DNA of 64,000 nucleotides from Siphonodentalium dalli. Its lineage: Eukaryota > Mollusca > Scaphopoda > Gadilida > Siphonodentaliidae. Below, piece by piece: positions 12,529-24,306 of the stretch. The DNA is taken from contig CP136064.1 in the NCBI GenBank assembly GCA_032622095.1, positions 274,745,614 through 274,809,613 on the forward strand. The letters are read 5' to 3'. Every line of letters begins with the position of its first letter. Position 1 is the first letter of the stretch. The notes under the pieces are model-generated. The model searched no databases and had not been told where the DNA came from. It saw only the letters and a list, made by a program, of their open reading frames with translations. The position numbers were made by a program, and so were the translations under genes.

Positions 12529-13860
12529 TCTATGTCGCTTTGATTTTGTTTTGTATAAAAGAGTATTGGTTTCATGTAAGTTGACACAATATAATAATAT
12601 AACAGTAACAGAATGCGAAAGCTTCGCCCTATGGGCTTTTTGGATTAGTAAATTATGAAGGTTGAGCCATGTACACATTTGAGATAATGGACCACATAGT
12701 GTTATAATCTCCAAGGGATGATTTGTTGGGGAAAGAGGGACACTAAAATGGCCAAAGTATATGACAGCACCTGTTAAATTCACCTGTTGTCGATTAATAC
12801 AGGCTGATTAGGGCACCTCTTCCTGATAGCTTTCGGATTTGTGATGGTTAGATTTGGTACATTATACAGCATTTATTGGTATATTTTGTGAATAAATGGT
12901 ATTCATGGCATTTATACGTGGACTTACATACACAAACATTATGACAGACCAATGGAATATTAGGGAACTGTGATATGAAAAATAATTTCTCAATATACTG
13001 AAACATGTTTCTTCTATACGCGTAATGTGCCAATTATGAATATTATTAATTGTTATTATAACATTTTTTTTTTTTTAATTTAAATGTCTTATTATTAATT
13101 CCTTAGATATATAAGTCACGTTTTTACATAGCCCATACACACCGACGTGGCAGGGATAAGGGCGTTCTTTTTGTCTGAAATAAAAGGATTATTATATATT
13201 GTACAGATGTTGTTCCATAACGCCCTTCTTGGTAATAGGGTGGTCTGCTCTACGTCATTGTGGGAAAATTATTACAAGTTACAACAGAGAGGCTCCATAC
13301 ACACGGCAAACAGTCCCTATATTATTCTAGGACATATATACACACTATAGAGCAATATATGCCGTATGTATTGGAACCTATGTCTATGGCATTGCCCCCA
13401 CTTTCTGTATAGGCGTGGTATTTTCAAATTCTAAATTAGTGACTAAGGAGTTAATAAAGAAAAAAACAAATATCAGATGCTTCGGTGTATCGGGAAGGAT
13501 GGTGGGCTGCTACGTACGTATAGATAGTTTAGTCAAAGAGGTTGAAGGCGGTCGATGACAAAACCATCTCCATATATGATCAATAGGTTCACGTTCATAA
13601 GTCCAGTATAGGATCCAATATTGCCCATCTATTAGAATATGTATCATTATCCAGAAAAAAACAATCAGTTATCCAGAAAAAAACAATCAATTATGACATG
13701 GAACACTTTTTGATACCAGTATGGTGCATCTTCGGAAAAGTACAAAAAACTGACTACAACGGATGAAAACATACAAGTCCTCGAATTTTTTATCGAAATA
13801 GGGAAATTGTATGGTACACTATCTATAAATTGATAGATCGTGTGTCTGTTGTGAAGAGAT
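12529..13860. other. No gene seen
   Basis: AT-rich DNA with short chance frames only. A 21-bp motif with 'ATCCAGAAAAAAACAATCA' is repeated in tandem near 13650-13692. Confidence 0.5.
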
Positions 13861-13884
13861 ATATTATAATAACATTGAATATTT

Positions 13885-14097
13885 ATTTTGTGTTACATAT
13901 CCAGCTTGACAAGAACAGTGAATATCCGAAATTATCGAACAATTAATCTCAAAATCGACGCCATGTGCAGGTTCATTTTTCATCATGCTTCGGTGGTAAT
14001 TTGCCCCAATAAAGAGCTTGTCGTCGCAAATAAACATTGAAACTGAATGTATGTAGCCTTCACTAAAGTACTTGTATTCTTGTTGTCGCGATTTCAA
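13885..14097 (-). pseudogene. SWIM-type zinc-finger fragment (probable exon remnant)
   Basis: The minus-strand frame of 77 codons reads YKYFSEGYIHSVSMFICDD, then FIGANYHRSMMKNEPAHG, then IHCSCQAG. This order resembles proteins with a SWIM zinc finger, often next to YqaJ-like nucleases in transposon-linked genes. In those, a 'Y..F..G.V' strand precedes a basic 'RSMKKN-P-H' segment and the CxC of the zinc ligand set. Only the first CxC is present; the expected second half (C-x-H) is missing, so either an exon boundary lies at the CQAG or the copy is broken. No partner exon was found nearby. The similarity is from memory and limited to about 60 residues. Confidence 0.45.
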
Positions 14098-14269
14098 TGA
14101 AGTACAAGTCTAATTGAAGAACAATCCAGCGAATTCTGGTGGTAAGTCCACCAAATTTGAAACACGTCGTTCCTTGTGGTCAGACATATCGACGCGTGGT
14201 GTCTAACCTGCTGTAATTCAGACTGGCAATTTATGACAGGCGTGGTTATCGCCGCTGGGCAGTAGCGTG

Positions 14270-14422
14270 AATTGGACGGCTCTCAAATAGGTGTTTATAC
14301 GACCGTTATTTTTCTATTTGATGACGGCACACTGATTTGTCGCCGCGATAATGGAGGACTTTAGCGAGAGGATAATAATCGAAGTACAACGGAAATTGTT
14401 TCTGAAACATTTACATTTGTAA
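14270..14422 (+). pseudogene. Harbinger internal fragment with start of a MADF-like ORF
   Basis: This 150-bp segment matches 16937-17053 inside the complete Harbinger-like element (shared GACCGTTATTTTTCTATTTG and GTCGCCGCGATAATGGAGGA). It contains an ATG at 14351 opening MEDFSERIIIEVQRKLF, stopped at 14422 after 23 residues. Many MADF/Myb-like proteins, including the accessory DNA-binding protein of Harbinger elements, begin in this way (Met, acidic, Phe, then E-R-[LI]-I-x-E-V). The reading is an inference from a short stretch. Confidence 0.4.
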
Positions 14423-15247
14423 TCATGTTGTCTATGTCAAAGGCCCTGTTTGCAATTCGTGTGAGTCCCGAACTTTCCAAATACTGAAAACTGGCTACAA
14501 CAAACACAGAAAACTTGAAGATAGACAGTAGCGACATGATTTAAACTGATCGCAACTTCGTAGAATAGCGAAGACCGCATCCGATACTTCCAAGAAATAT
14601 TACAAAGGCATAACGACAGAAAGAGGGGCGTGGTTTGCAAATGTTCCAGTGAAAGAGTTACGACTGATCACGTTTTAAATGGCGTAGTATTGGATGAAGC
14701 GCATCTGTCCATCAACCTTGGTCTTATTTGATCGAAAACAAATGACACGAAATCGCCCACATAAAACCGGAAGTCATTCTTCTAATCACAAGCGAATACA
14801 AAGGTAGACAATCGAATAGGTTCACTCTGTTTCTATTTGTTCCTACGAGGCGAAGTTGCAAGAAGCCGACCAGCCAAAATTTTCTAAGACGTTTCTGAAT
14901 CTAGACTGTCCTAAAGCTGAGTAAAACATGATCGATTCTCAAGCTTCCTATATCGGGTGTGTAGTTTTTAAATTAGCAATGGACACAAAACACACCGGAA
15001 CGTTGTCAGTTTTCAGCGGAAGTAAACGAGAATACATACACCCGACCACCGCGAACCAAAACCGGAATACACCGGACCACCGCGAACCAAACCGGAAGTG
15101 ATCAAGTCGTGTTGTAGATCAGTAGTTTGTTTATTTAGCTTTACGTTTGTCGTCTGTACACAGCGCTCGATGCTTAAATCGAATTTTATGTTCTAAGTTC
15201 TTGTTGAACTATATGCCCGTGACTATACACGAATTCGTGTCCCCATG
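14423..15247. other. No gene seen; short tandem and hairpin relatives
   Basis: At 14992-15110 the sequence CAGTTTTCAGCGGAAGT resembles one arm of the fold-back at 16445-16606. It is followed by a duplicated 'CCACCGCGAACCAAAACCGG' unit at about 15046-15065 and 15077-15095. No coding support. Confidence 0.5.
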
Positions 15248-15647
15248 TTAACCCTTTACCCAACAAACCGGCCAAACCCGGCCAAATAAAGCTTCAACAG
15301 CCTAAAATATCTTCGGTCTGTCTCAATAGAACCATACAAATATGATTATCATTCGAACCGGCTCCTTGACCACATTGTGATGGTTACAGTTATGCCCTGT
15401 GCCAATGCATTCTCTTATATATGCGAGTCGACCATAGGTCGCCTCGCATATATAAGAGAATGCATTGGCCTAAACAAAATCTTTTTTTAACACTTTTTAC
15501 CATTTTTTCTTACATTCTTTAACAATTTTATAATTTGTAATGTGTTAAGCCAATGCATTCTCTTATATATGCGAGGCGACCTATGGTCGACTCGCATATA
15601 TAAGAGAATGCATTGGCACATGGCCGTTCTGTTGGGTAAAGGGTTAA
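15248..15647. mobile_element. piggyBac-like nested-palindrome MITE, copy B (complete, TTAA flanks)
   Basis: The ends are CCCTTTACCCAACA (15252 on) and TGTTGGGTAAAGGG (to 15643), flanked by TTAA at 15248-15251 and 15644-15647. TTAA duplication with termini starting CCC is the signature of the piggyBac superfamily. The interior has no coding capacity. It carries four copies of a 27-mer related to GCCAATGCATTCTCTTATAT in alternating orientation, forming two long palindromes (about 15406-15471 and 15547-15617) separated by an AT-rich spacer. It is non-autonomous. Copies at 3290-3504 and 33292-33671 share the same structure. Confidence 0.85.
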
Positions 15648-16261
15648 GGAATGACCTTGGTTTCCCAATGTAATTATAAGGTTTAACCCTTTATAAACAA
15701 TAAAGTGTTATTGACGAGTAGATCTCAAGGAATTATTCCGATAATCTTAAAGACATATTATGGACTTGTTCGAATGCGTGAAATTGATGTTAGTACTCAT
15801 GCGCTATATGGCAACCTGGAGAATGTAGTAGTCTACAAACATCGCCGAAATTTTCAAAGAAATTGACCAAACCACTCCACAGAAAACATCGTCTTAAGTA
15901 CGTTCAATTGTAAATATTTACATCTCGATTCGGGACGAAACTATCGGCGATAAACTAACACAAATTATTTCGCCATCGAGAGTCGTTGCATTTAATTGAT
16001 ATGTAAGAATGACGATGTCTTTTGTCAATTTGGATTAATATTCGTTAAAAAAATAACTACTTTTATTCTCAATTTCTATTTGATCACCCTACCGGAGTGT
16101 TTCAGTTTCACATCACTTTAACACGAAACAATTTAAAACATCACACACTGCTTTCTCTTTGTTTTAATCGTGAAATTTATATGTACTATACCATAAACGT
16201 TTTATATCACATGGTCCACTTGTACTATACCATAAACGTTTTATATCACATGTCTCCCATA
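15648..16261. other. No gene; one 39-bp direct duplication
   Basis: TGTACTATACCATAAACG plus the following 14 bases occurs at 16182-16213 and 16221-16252. Otherwise AT-rich DNA without supported features. Confidence 0.5.
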
Positions 16262-16446
16262 GACAGCCTCGCATATAATAGAATGCATGCACTGCAATGG
16301 CTTACAAGGTCAAGATAAATATTGTTAGGCCAATATATTATCTTGTATATGCCAGGCTCCCCACGGGACACTCGCACATAAATAAAGAGAATGCATTGGC
16401 ACAATGTTTCCCAAACATTTCAGGAAGCTCCAGTCATGGAAGGGTT
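16262..16446. mobile_element. piggyBac-like nested-palindrome MITE, copy D (strongly diverged)
   Basis: GCCTCGCATATAATAGAATGC at the left, a CCAATATATTATCTTGTATA arm, and CTCGCACATAAATAAAGAGA then ATGCATTGGCACA keep the order of the alternating arms of copies A-C. The segment ends AGGGTTAA at 16439-16446, as in the other copies. The left terminus is not recognisable. This is an old relic of the family. Confidence 0.6.
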
Positions 16447-16606
16447 AATTAGTACTGAACGATGAAAGCACAGGAGCAATGTCAGCTTTCAGCGAAGTGA
16501 ACGAGGATTCACCGGAACGTCAGTTTGGCGACGTTCCGGTAAATTATCGCTCACTTCCGCTGAAAACTAACATTGCTCCGGTGCTTTCATCGTCCAGTAC
16601 TAATTA
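16445..16606. mobile_element. Near-perfect 162-bp fold-back MITE
   Basis: The segment folds on itself from TTAATTAGTACT at the left to AGTACTAATTA at the right. Paired stretches include GATGAAAGCAC with GTGCTTTCATC, GGAGCAATGT with ACATTGCTCC, and CACCGGAACGTC with GACGTTCCGGT around an apical loop near 16533. There are only scattered mismatches and one-base bulges. It abuts the right end of MITE copy D and shares its TTAA. No coding content. Confidence 0.8.
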
Positions 16607-16626
16607 AAAAATATGAACCCGATATA

Positions 16627-16746
16627 GAATACAAGAAAACCATAATCAGAAATGGTAACGCCCTCATATTATTAGCCATAAATATAAATTATAACTTAAA
16701 ATATTGGTTACATGAATTCACCGCCTCAGAATTCCGTTAAAACAAC
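16627..16746. repeat. Dispersed repeat arm (copy of 30290-30935 family)
   Basis: ACAAGAAAACCATAATCAGA, then AATGGTAACGCC, then ATATTATTAGCCATAAATAT and CAGAATTCCGTTAAAA are shared with 30797-30935 in the same orientation and with 30290-30372 in inverse orientation. It is a solo copy of the arm of that inverted-repeat element. Confidence 0.65.
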
Positions 16747-16749
16747 TAA

Positions 16750-18415
16750 AGGTTGTTCCACACCGGGCGCGAGCGAGCGATTATAACGGCCGTTTTCTAA
16801 CGTCCGTAGCAGTTCAAAGCGCGCAATTTTTATGTTCACATCGCAAGCGACCGACTCGCTGACCACGAGGCGATTATAGCAGTGATTTTAGGCTTCGTCG
16901 AATTGTCGCTTTGTTACAAACCAGCGAGATAATTGGACAGCTCTCAAATAGGTGTTTATACGACCGTTATTTTTCTATTTGATGACGGCACACTGATTTG
17001 TCGCCGCGATAATGGAGGACTTTAGCGAGAGGCTAATAATCGAAGTACAACGCATGTGTGTCTGTATGGCACATGTGTGTCTGTATGACTGTGTGTGTCT
17101 GTATGACTGTATGTATGCATGTATGCAATGTGTGTATGTATGACTGTATGTCTCTATGACCAAATAATTAAACCATTTATTTTTGTTATTTTTCGCGACT
17201 GAAATTCCACCTTAGATTACTATATTCAGTTTATTCCTTGTAAAGAACTAAAATGATGGACCGTATAATCTGCTCCATTGGCTGGTGAATTATATTTTGG
17301 TATAATCAGGGGAAATGATAAAGAATATAACGAGGCTAGTTCATTCCAAAAGACGTTGTGGTAAACATGAGACAATGCATTCATCAACTAATAATAATCG
17401 CGTATTACCGGGTGGGAGCACTATTATAACTAATGTGTAGAAACGATTACACATCAAATGTGTAAACCCGGTTAATACACATAGCAATGTGTAGTTTTAC
17501 ATACAAATACATTGACCAAGTGCCGTTCTACACATAATGTGTACATTTTATTACACATACTTGTGTAAGAATGTAGATCGTGCGCATTGCGTGCCTTCAG
17601 TTTCATAGTCTGCTACATGACGACGATATTGTTTGAGTATATGTTTTGGAATACAATTTACTACTGTCTCAATACCCATGTAATTTTGAGTGACGAGCAT
17701 AAACAAATTGTAGACAAGGAATGTAAGTTCAGAATTCCGACTTGTGAGTATTGTACTAATGATATATGAGGATATATTTGTTAAAACTTCCATGAAGAAT
17801 ACTGCTCTTACTCTTGTTTATATGATTGTTGTAATACGTTAATACTAATCACGTGCAACCACGCCACGACCATGGTTTGTTCATTTAAAACGAAAACTCA
17901 CACATGACAGAGCAAAATATTACGTACCATTGTACGCCATGAAAGTTTTAACATATAAATCTCCATTTGCCATGAATACTATATACCCACAGTTCGGAAT
18001 ACTGAACTTTACATTCTTGTCTACGATATATATTTGTAAGAATTTACACAACATGTGTAAGGCATAGGTGTTGATTGTATGCACACCAGTGTGTGTACAT
18101 GTGTATAAATTAACCCATTTATTGTGTAAAATATGCTTAAGATAAAAAATGAATAATGGTTGTGTAGCAGGGCTACACGTTGTTTGTAGAAACCCTACAC
18201 ATTAGTCATAAGTGTGTGGGGTGGGGGTATCCCCCATGCAGCCACCTGACTCCCCTGAAATTAGCGTACACACAGAATAATAACCTGACTATCGCGCGCG
18301 ACGAAGCGTTTCAGTCGCTTGCGGTGTGGACATAATAATCAGGCGCTTTGAACTGCTACGGACGTTAGAAAACGGCCGTTATAATCGCTCGCTCGCGCCC
18401 GGTGTGGAACAACCT
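16750..18415. mobile_element. PIF/Harbinger-like non-autonomous element with TAA target duplication
   Basis: Termini AGGTTGTTCCACACCGGGCG and CGCCCGGTGTGGAACAACCT pair as inverted repeats for about 75 bp with few mismatches, and are flanked by TAA at 16747-16749 and 18416-18418. A three-base TWA duplication and GCGAGCGA-rich ends fit the PIF/Harbinger superfamily. The interior keeps a short piece of a MADF-like ORF (ATG at 17012, MEDFSERLIIEVQR), then a TGTATGTCTG tract (17050-17160), then sequence with many ACACAT/ATGTGT pairs (17430-17580, 18040-18220). No transposase frame remains, so it depends on another copy for movement. Confidence 0.75.
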
Positions 18416-18418
18416 TAA

Positions 18419-19244
18419 GTCACAATTTCCATAGGTATTGTTCAGCTTATTACTAGGTAACAGTAAAAGGAAAACTAATTTCAATCACAACCATGTGTAT
18501 GGCAACAGTCCACACAAGCACCCATCAGTTTTACGTTGTAAAACAAGAACAACAGATAATAATTTAGAACGCCCGTTAATCTACTGATTTAGGAAACGGA
18601 AGCATGAACACTATTTATCAGAGACGATCATTTTAATTTTTTCTATAGTCTGAAAAGGATTCAAAGCGTAATATTTACATAGCCCGGCTGTATTACACTA
18701 ATCCTGCTACGTGATTGGTCAACCCGTTTCATACCCCAATAACACACAGACCGTAACACGAACACGACGTCACAAATTGTTGACCTAATCTGACCTAATC
18801 ACTAAACCCTGCCAGCAGAATAATTGGGCGTGCTTTTAAAAGTTTGTATAGATCACGTTATCGCTGCTAAGTGTTTTGGGAATATATATTGATCTGACAT
18901 AATGTGCTGCGTGAGTTAGTGTCCAATTCTCGGCAGATTTTGTGAAGATAAATAAGAATACATTAAGCTTTTTATGGGAATAAATAATCAAATAGCTATA
19001 TAAATATAAGAAATGAATGTAGTGAGTGTGTGTTATTGGGGGCACAATTTAGGCCAGTACGAGATTAACAGAAAGCCTCTACTTTTTGAGATACCCTACA
19101 CTTTCGATCCCTCGAGAAAATCATGTCCTATGCTGTAAGTCAACTTTTGGCACACACGACATGGTGAGTGATTTTTTATTCTGGATTGCGGGCTATGAAA
19201 CAAATCGTCATTTATAGATTCACACAATGTGCCCCAACGACCCA
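18419..19244. other. No gene seen
   Basis: AT-rich DNA; the open frames are short and lack recognisable motifs. Confidence 0.5.
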
Positions 19245-19293
19245 ACAACACACACACCCACTACATTAATTTACAACACACACACCCACTACA
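19245..19293. repeat. 28-bp minisatellite, left remnant
   Basis: The unit ACAACACACACACCCACTAC plus ATTAATTT occurs at 19245-19272, and again, less its final part, at 19273-19293. The same unit reappears at 24565-24592 and its end at 28630-28642. The two large fold-back elements therefore sit inside what was one small array. Confidence 0.75.
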
Positions 19294-21239
19294 TACACAG
19301 AACGTCACGACGTGTAAATGGGTTTGTCGATACGGCACGAGTGCTGTCGCGGAAGGATTAGTGTAGTGACTTAGCGACACAATTTTGTCATATCGGAACG
19401 GACTGGCCAAAAGTGCCATTTTTTTATATTATGTCAAGTTAGGTGTGCTCTTTCAGAAAGTGAACTAGAAACAGGTTTCTGGTCAATATTAACCCTTGTT
19501 TCCAGTATAAATCCAAGATGGCGGCCAAATTCAATCATTATTTCACCATGACGTTCCAACTGGTATACAATTTAAAGCACATGCATAATAAAGGCGTCAT
19601 TCTATCCGGCATTGTCATATTTTGAAGATATTAGCAATCCAGGCTGACCAAATTTGAAAATTATCACTGTTTGGACCAAAAGCATGAAATTTTGTCATAA
19701 AATCATTCTCGTTTCAATTATTTCGGAATAATAAACAGACAATTTCTCAAAACTGTTTCAGTGCAGATCAAAGGTTAAGATCTTAAAAATTTCAGAAAAG
19801 TATACTGCAAACAAAATATACAACATCTAGGACAAATTCGTAACCATATTTTAGACATTTTGGATTATGTTACCCCTCACCTCAAAAATCATGAAATTTT
19901 GTTTTTGTGATAAACATCCGATAGAACATGGATGAGAATCTGTAAAGGGCTCTATTCGATCACATTTCTTAATACTGTAATTGCAATTACACACACAATG
20001 ACCAAAGTTGAAATTTACAACTTTTTCGACTAAAATATGCAATTTTGTAAGAAAATCCTCATCATTTCAAATATTTTGGTCCAATAAATGGTCATTTACA
20101 CATAGGATATTTGCGATTGTTCAAAATGTTTGGTCTTAAATCTTTTGGACATATATACTGAAAGCAATGAATACATTCTCTGTGGTTCATATGTAACAAC
20201 GTTTCAGAAAATTTGTTTTATGTTACCCCTCACCCCAAAAAGCACGAAAATGTGACTTGGTTGTAAAGATTCAATAAATCTTTGGTTAAATCTTATAAAG
20301 TGAGTTTGTCGATGACAATTAGTCATATATTGTTATGTAACAATCTCATTGCCAGTATACTGTTTAAATTTACAATTGTATGCCTAATAACAGCTATATT
20401 TTATGGTAAAATAACCATCATTTCAAATATTTTCAACCAATATATGGGCAATTTCTCAAACATTTCCCAAGATTGTACACCACATGCGGCCTTGAAAGTT
20501 TCGAAAATGACTGTCGAATACAACACATTTAAAGGTGTATACATGTCATGTCTTGGTGAAATAGAATAAAATTCAAAAAATCTATTATACCATAAATAAT
20601 TTGAAGGTTTTGACTTATATAATCTACAAATGTAGCATACAAGAAGGGGTATATATAGACATGTAGTTCAGATCACAACTTTAATTTGTCTATCAATAAT
20701 ACACATAACATAAAGATGGTCTATCTTTGTTTATACTCTGTTCTTAAATTCACGTTTGTTATGTTGTACCTGTTTTACTATAATGTGCACAGTCTGATCA
20801 TACCAGCAGATATATAGCAACTCATAGATTGTCATGTTATAATCACCGGTGACCATGTTGATACATTGAACAAATATTTTAGGCATTCTTAATATCACAA
20901 TTACAACTGCATAATTATGAGCATGGTAAATCAGCTATTGCACATTTGCACCTGTTACAAGTTTGGGATTTGCAACAACACTTGATGAGTTCTGAACACG
21001 CAGCTGCAGCTTCGGTAATGTAGTCCACAATGGTTTACATCCATGATCTTCAACTGTCCATTCCCAGTCATGCGGGCCATGTATTGGAATTTTTATGTCA
21101 TGACAAGTGTACCACAATCCTGCCTGGTATATGGCTCATTTCATATGATGTATTAGGGCCCCTTTTGAGCGACAAGTTTTGGAGAATTCTCTTCATATGC
21201 CTCATTATCAGCAACTTTTGACAACCTTTATTATAATTA

Positions 21240-22098
21240 ATGGCAATGAAACGTTTGAGTTCTTTGAAAATATATGAGGACGAATCTAGTTGAATAAAAG
21301 GTTGATTCGCCTATAGAAGAAATGTACATGTATCTGTGATAACATGATATTATTTCCATGCTATCCAGAAACTTTTTCTGCCCTTTATATGGAAGAACAA
21401 AGTGGTATCAAAACCAGATATCGAATGAAAATTGGGTAGTGATAACAATTGTCATCGCCCAGAGCGGAAAATGTGCTGTTGTCATGGTACAATGTTTTAG
21501 TTTTGCCTGTTCCTAGAGAAACACATGTATCACCACCACTGTTAGCATCCGTAAACTTTGAAAACAGACCGATGACCATTACCAGGACATATGTGTCAAC
21601 AATCCGAGCACGGATGGTCGTCAGCCCACAAGAAAGCGCATGGATAATGTGCGGCACAATTCTAATATCAGCTTCCTCCTGACAACAGTTTCTCAAGATT
21701 TACTAGGAAGAATTTGCTATTTAGAGAGTTGACGAACATTCTGTCATGTTTAACACTTTATCATCATGTTCTGACGCATTACTTGTCAGGAATACAAAAA
21801 GTTCAAGCTTATTGTCAGAATGACGGAGGAAGTTGTTCCATTTTTTTGGAATCTTAGTTTGGCCACCAACTTTTCGTCAAAGAACTATACCACGATTCTC
21901 ATTAGTGCTGCCTTTTGTGCTGCCTTCTAAACAACTATCCCACATAACACACATGACATTAACACTTCTTAGTTTGTAGAGTATAAAGTTCATTGGTGAC
22001 TGTAATAATTAAAAGTACATGTAGATCTTATCGCAGGCACAATAATTATATGTACAAGAACGCCTCCATAAAATATCTTGCACGTACTTCCAATATTT
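21240..22098 (-). pseudogene. Transposon-linked 'EEADTR/GCDTTS' protein, central and C-terminal part (decayed)
   Basis: The minus strand carries, in order, CKIFYGGVLV (about 22080), FILYKLRSVNVM, KVGGQTKIPKKWNNFLRH and NKLELFVFL (about 21785-21850), EEADIRIVPHIIHAL (about 21660), IGLFSKFTDANSGGDTCVS, then after a frameshift SISGFDTTLFF and GRKSFWIAWK (about 21360-21430). This succession matches, from memory, a large family of uncharacterised invertebrate proteins tied to mobile elements. In intact members the final block reads TGCDTTS followed by GKGKK, reminiscent of the helical signature of FEN/PIN nucleases; that functional link is inference. Several frameshifts and stops make it a pseudogene. 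It lies in the left arm of the fold-back element and is the inverted counterpart of 22412-22530. Confidence 0.65.
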
Positions 22099-22545
22099 TA
22101 TTTCTTGTAATAGTGTGTTCGAACAACAATTGGGCAGTTCAAAAAACCCGAAATCGCTTCTCCGCCATTCCAAACGATCAAGTGCAGGAACAGGAGAACA
22201 TCAAATTGAAAGGAAATGGAGCGTTGATAGGTTTAACAGAGAGCTCATCAACAATAACGAGATGGCTACAACTCCCCGAACCAGACGTGTTTTTCTCTCA
22301 TGAGAGTCGGCTATTTCCCCACGCCTTATCAACGGGAGGTAAATGCAAGGGGACACAATCTGATTTCTGGGATGTATCCGGGAAGCAATTGGGGATATAT
22401 CGGACCCACCTAAAAATATTCAGTGCAAGATATTTGATGGAGGCGTTCTTGTGGATATGATTGTACCTGCGATATAGTATCTACTTTTAATGATTACGCC
22501 CAGTCACTAATGAAGTTTCTACTCTACAGACTAAGAAGTGTTATT
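22099..22545 (+). pseudogene. Same transposon-linked protein, N-terminal part (opposite orientation)
   Basis: The plus strand reads FSAIPNDQVQEQENIKLKG then GNGALIGLTESSS and ITRW (about 22150-22270). Intact relatives show DQAHEQN...KG.GG..GLTE...RW there, upstream of the EEADTR region. After a stretch that no longer matches, the frame continues at 22425 with CKIFDGGVLVDMIVPA and, one frame over, TFNDYAQSLMKFLLYRL (to about 22530). The first part lies in the fold-back spacer and the second in the right arm, where it duplicates 21950-22098 of the left arm. The downstream portion of the gene is deleted from this arm. Together the two pieces show one gene split by an inverted duplication. Confidence 0.6.
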
Positions 22546-24306
22546 GTCATATATATGTGGTGTGGGACATATGAAACGAGCTGCCTACCAGGTAGGATTG
22601 TGGTACACTTATGTCATGCCAAGCTGCAGTTGTGTGCTCAGAACTCATTAATTGTTGTTGCAAATCACAAACTTGTAACAGATGCAAATGTGCAAACGCT
22701 GATTTACCATACACAGAGTTATGTAGATGTAATTGTGTGCTTAAAATATTTGTTCAACGTATAAACACAGGCAGCCGTGATTATAACATGGCAATCTATG
22801 AGTTGCTAGGTATTATCAGTCTGTGAACATTATAGCTACATAACATAACAAATATGAATTTAAGAACACACTATAAACAAAGATAGGCCATTTTTATATG
22901 TATTATTGATTGAAAATTTAAAGTTGTGACCTGAAATGCATATCTGTATATACACCCCTCTTGAATGCTAGATTACATAAGTCAATGATATTTGGTCAAA
23001 TATATCAATTAATGGTATTATAGATTCTTTTATTTTTATTTTATTTCACCAAAACATTACATGTATATACCCTTATATGTGTTGTATATATATTGGATGT
23101 TCATTTTCGAAACTTTTAAGACCGCATATTGTATATTATTGCATATTGCCATTTTATTGGTTGAACATATTTGAAATGATCAAATAAATTGTTATTAGGC
23201 ATACAATTGTTAATTTCAACAGTATACTGACAATGAGATTGTTACATTATAATATATGACGAATTGCGATCGACAAACTCATTTTATAAGATTTAACCAA
23301 AGATTTATTGAATCCCTACAACAAGTCACATTTTCGTGATTTTTGGGGTGAGGGGTAACATAAACCAAATTTTCTGAAACGTTGTTACATATGAACCACA
23401 GACAATGTATTCATTGTTTTCAGTATATATGTCCAAAACATTTAAGACCAAACCTTTTGACCTATCGCAAATATCCTATGTGTAAATGACCATTTATTGG
23501 ACCAAAATATTTTAAATGACGAGGATTTTCTTACAAAATTACATATGTTTTGTCGAAAAAGAATTCAACTTTGGTCATTGTGTATGTAATTGCCATTGCA
23601 GTATTTAGAAATGTGATCAAATAGTGTCCTTTATAGATTATCATCCATGTTCTGTCGGATGCTTATCACAAAAACAATATTTCATGATTTTTGGGGTGAG
23701 GGGTAACATAATCCGAAATTTATAAAATACGGTTAAGAATGTGTCCTAGATATTGTATGTTTTGATTAGAGTATACATGTCCAAAAATGCTAAGACCTTA
23801 ACCTTTGATCTGCACTGAAACATTTTTGAGAAATTGTCTGTTTATTATTCCGAAATAATTGAAACGAGAATGATTATATGACAAAATTGCATGTTTTTGG
23901 TACAAAAAGTGATAAATTTCCAATTTGGTCAGCCTGGGTTGCTACTATCTTCCAAATATGACAATGTCAGGTTGAATGACGCCTTTATTATGCATGCGCC
24001 TCATTTTTTTATACCAGTTGGAACGTCAGTGTGAAATAATGATTGAATTTGACCGCCATCTTGGATTTATACTGGAAACAAGGGTTAATATTGATCAGAA
24101 ACCTGTTTCTAGTTCACTTTCTGAAAGAGCACACATAACTTGACAAAATATAAAAAAAATGGCACTTTTGGCCAGTCCGTTCCAAAAAAAAACGCTAAGT
24201 CACTACACTAGATTGAACGAGAGGCGCTTGCGCCTCGAGTTCTATCCTTCCGCGACAGCACGAGTGCCGTATCGACAAACCCATTTACACATCGTGTCGT
24301 TCTGTG

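Noticed and set aside
21993-22460. 155-codon plus-strand frame as an intact gene
   Set aside because: Only the middle matches the transposon-linked family; its start overlaps the inverted arm on the opposite strand and its end lacks the expected continuation, so it is listed as a pseudogene piece.
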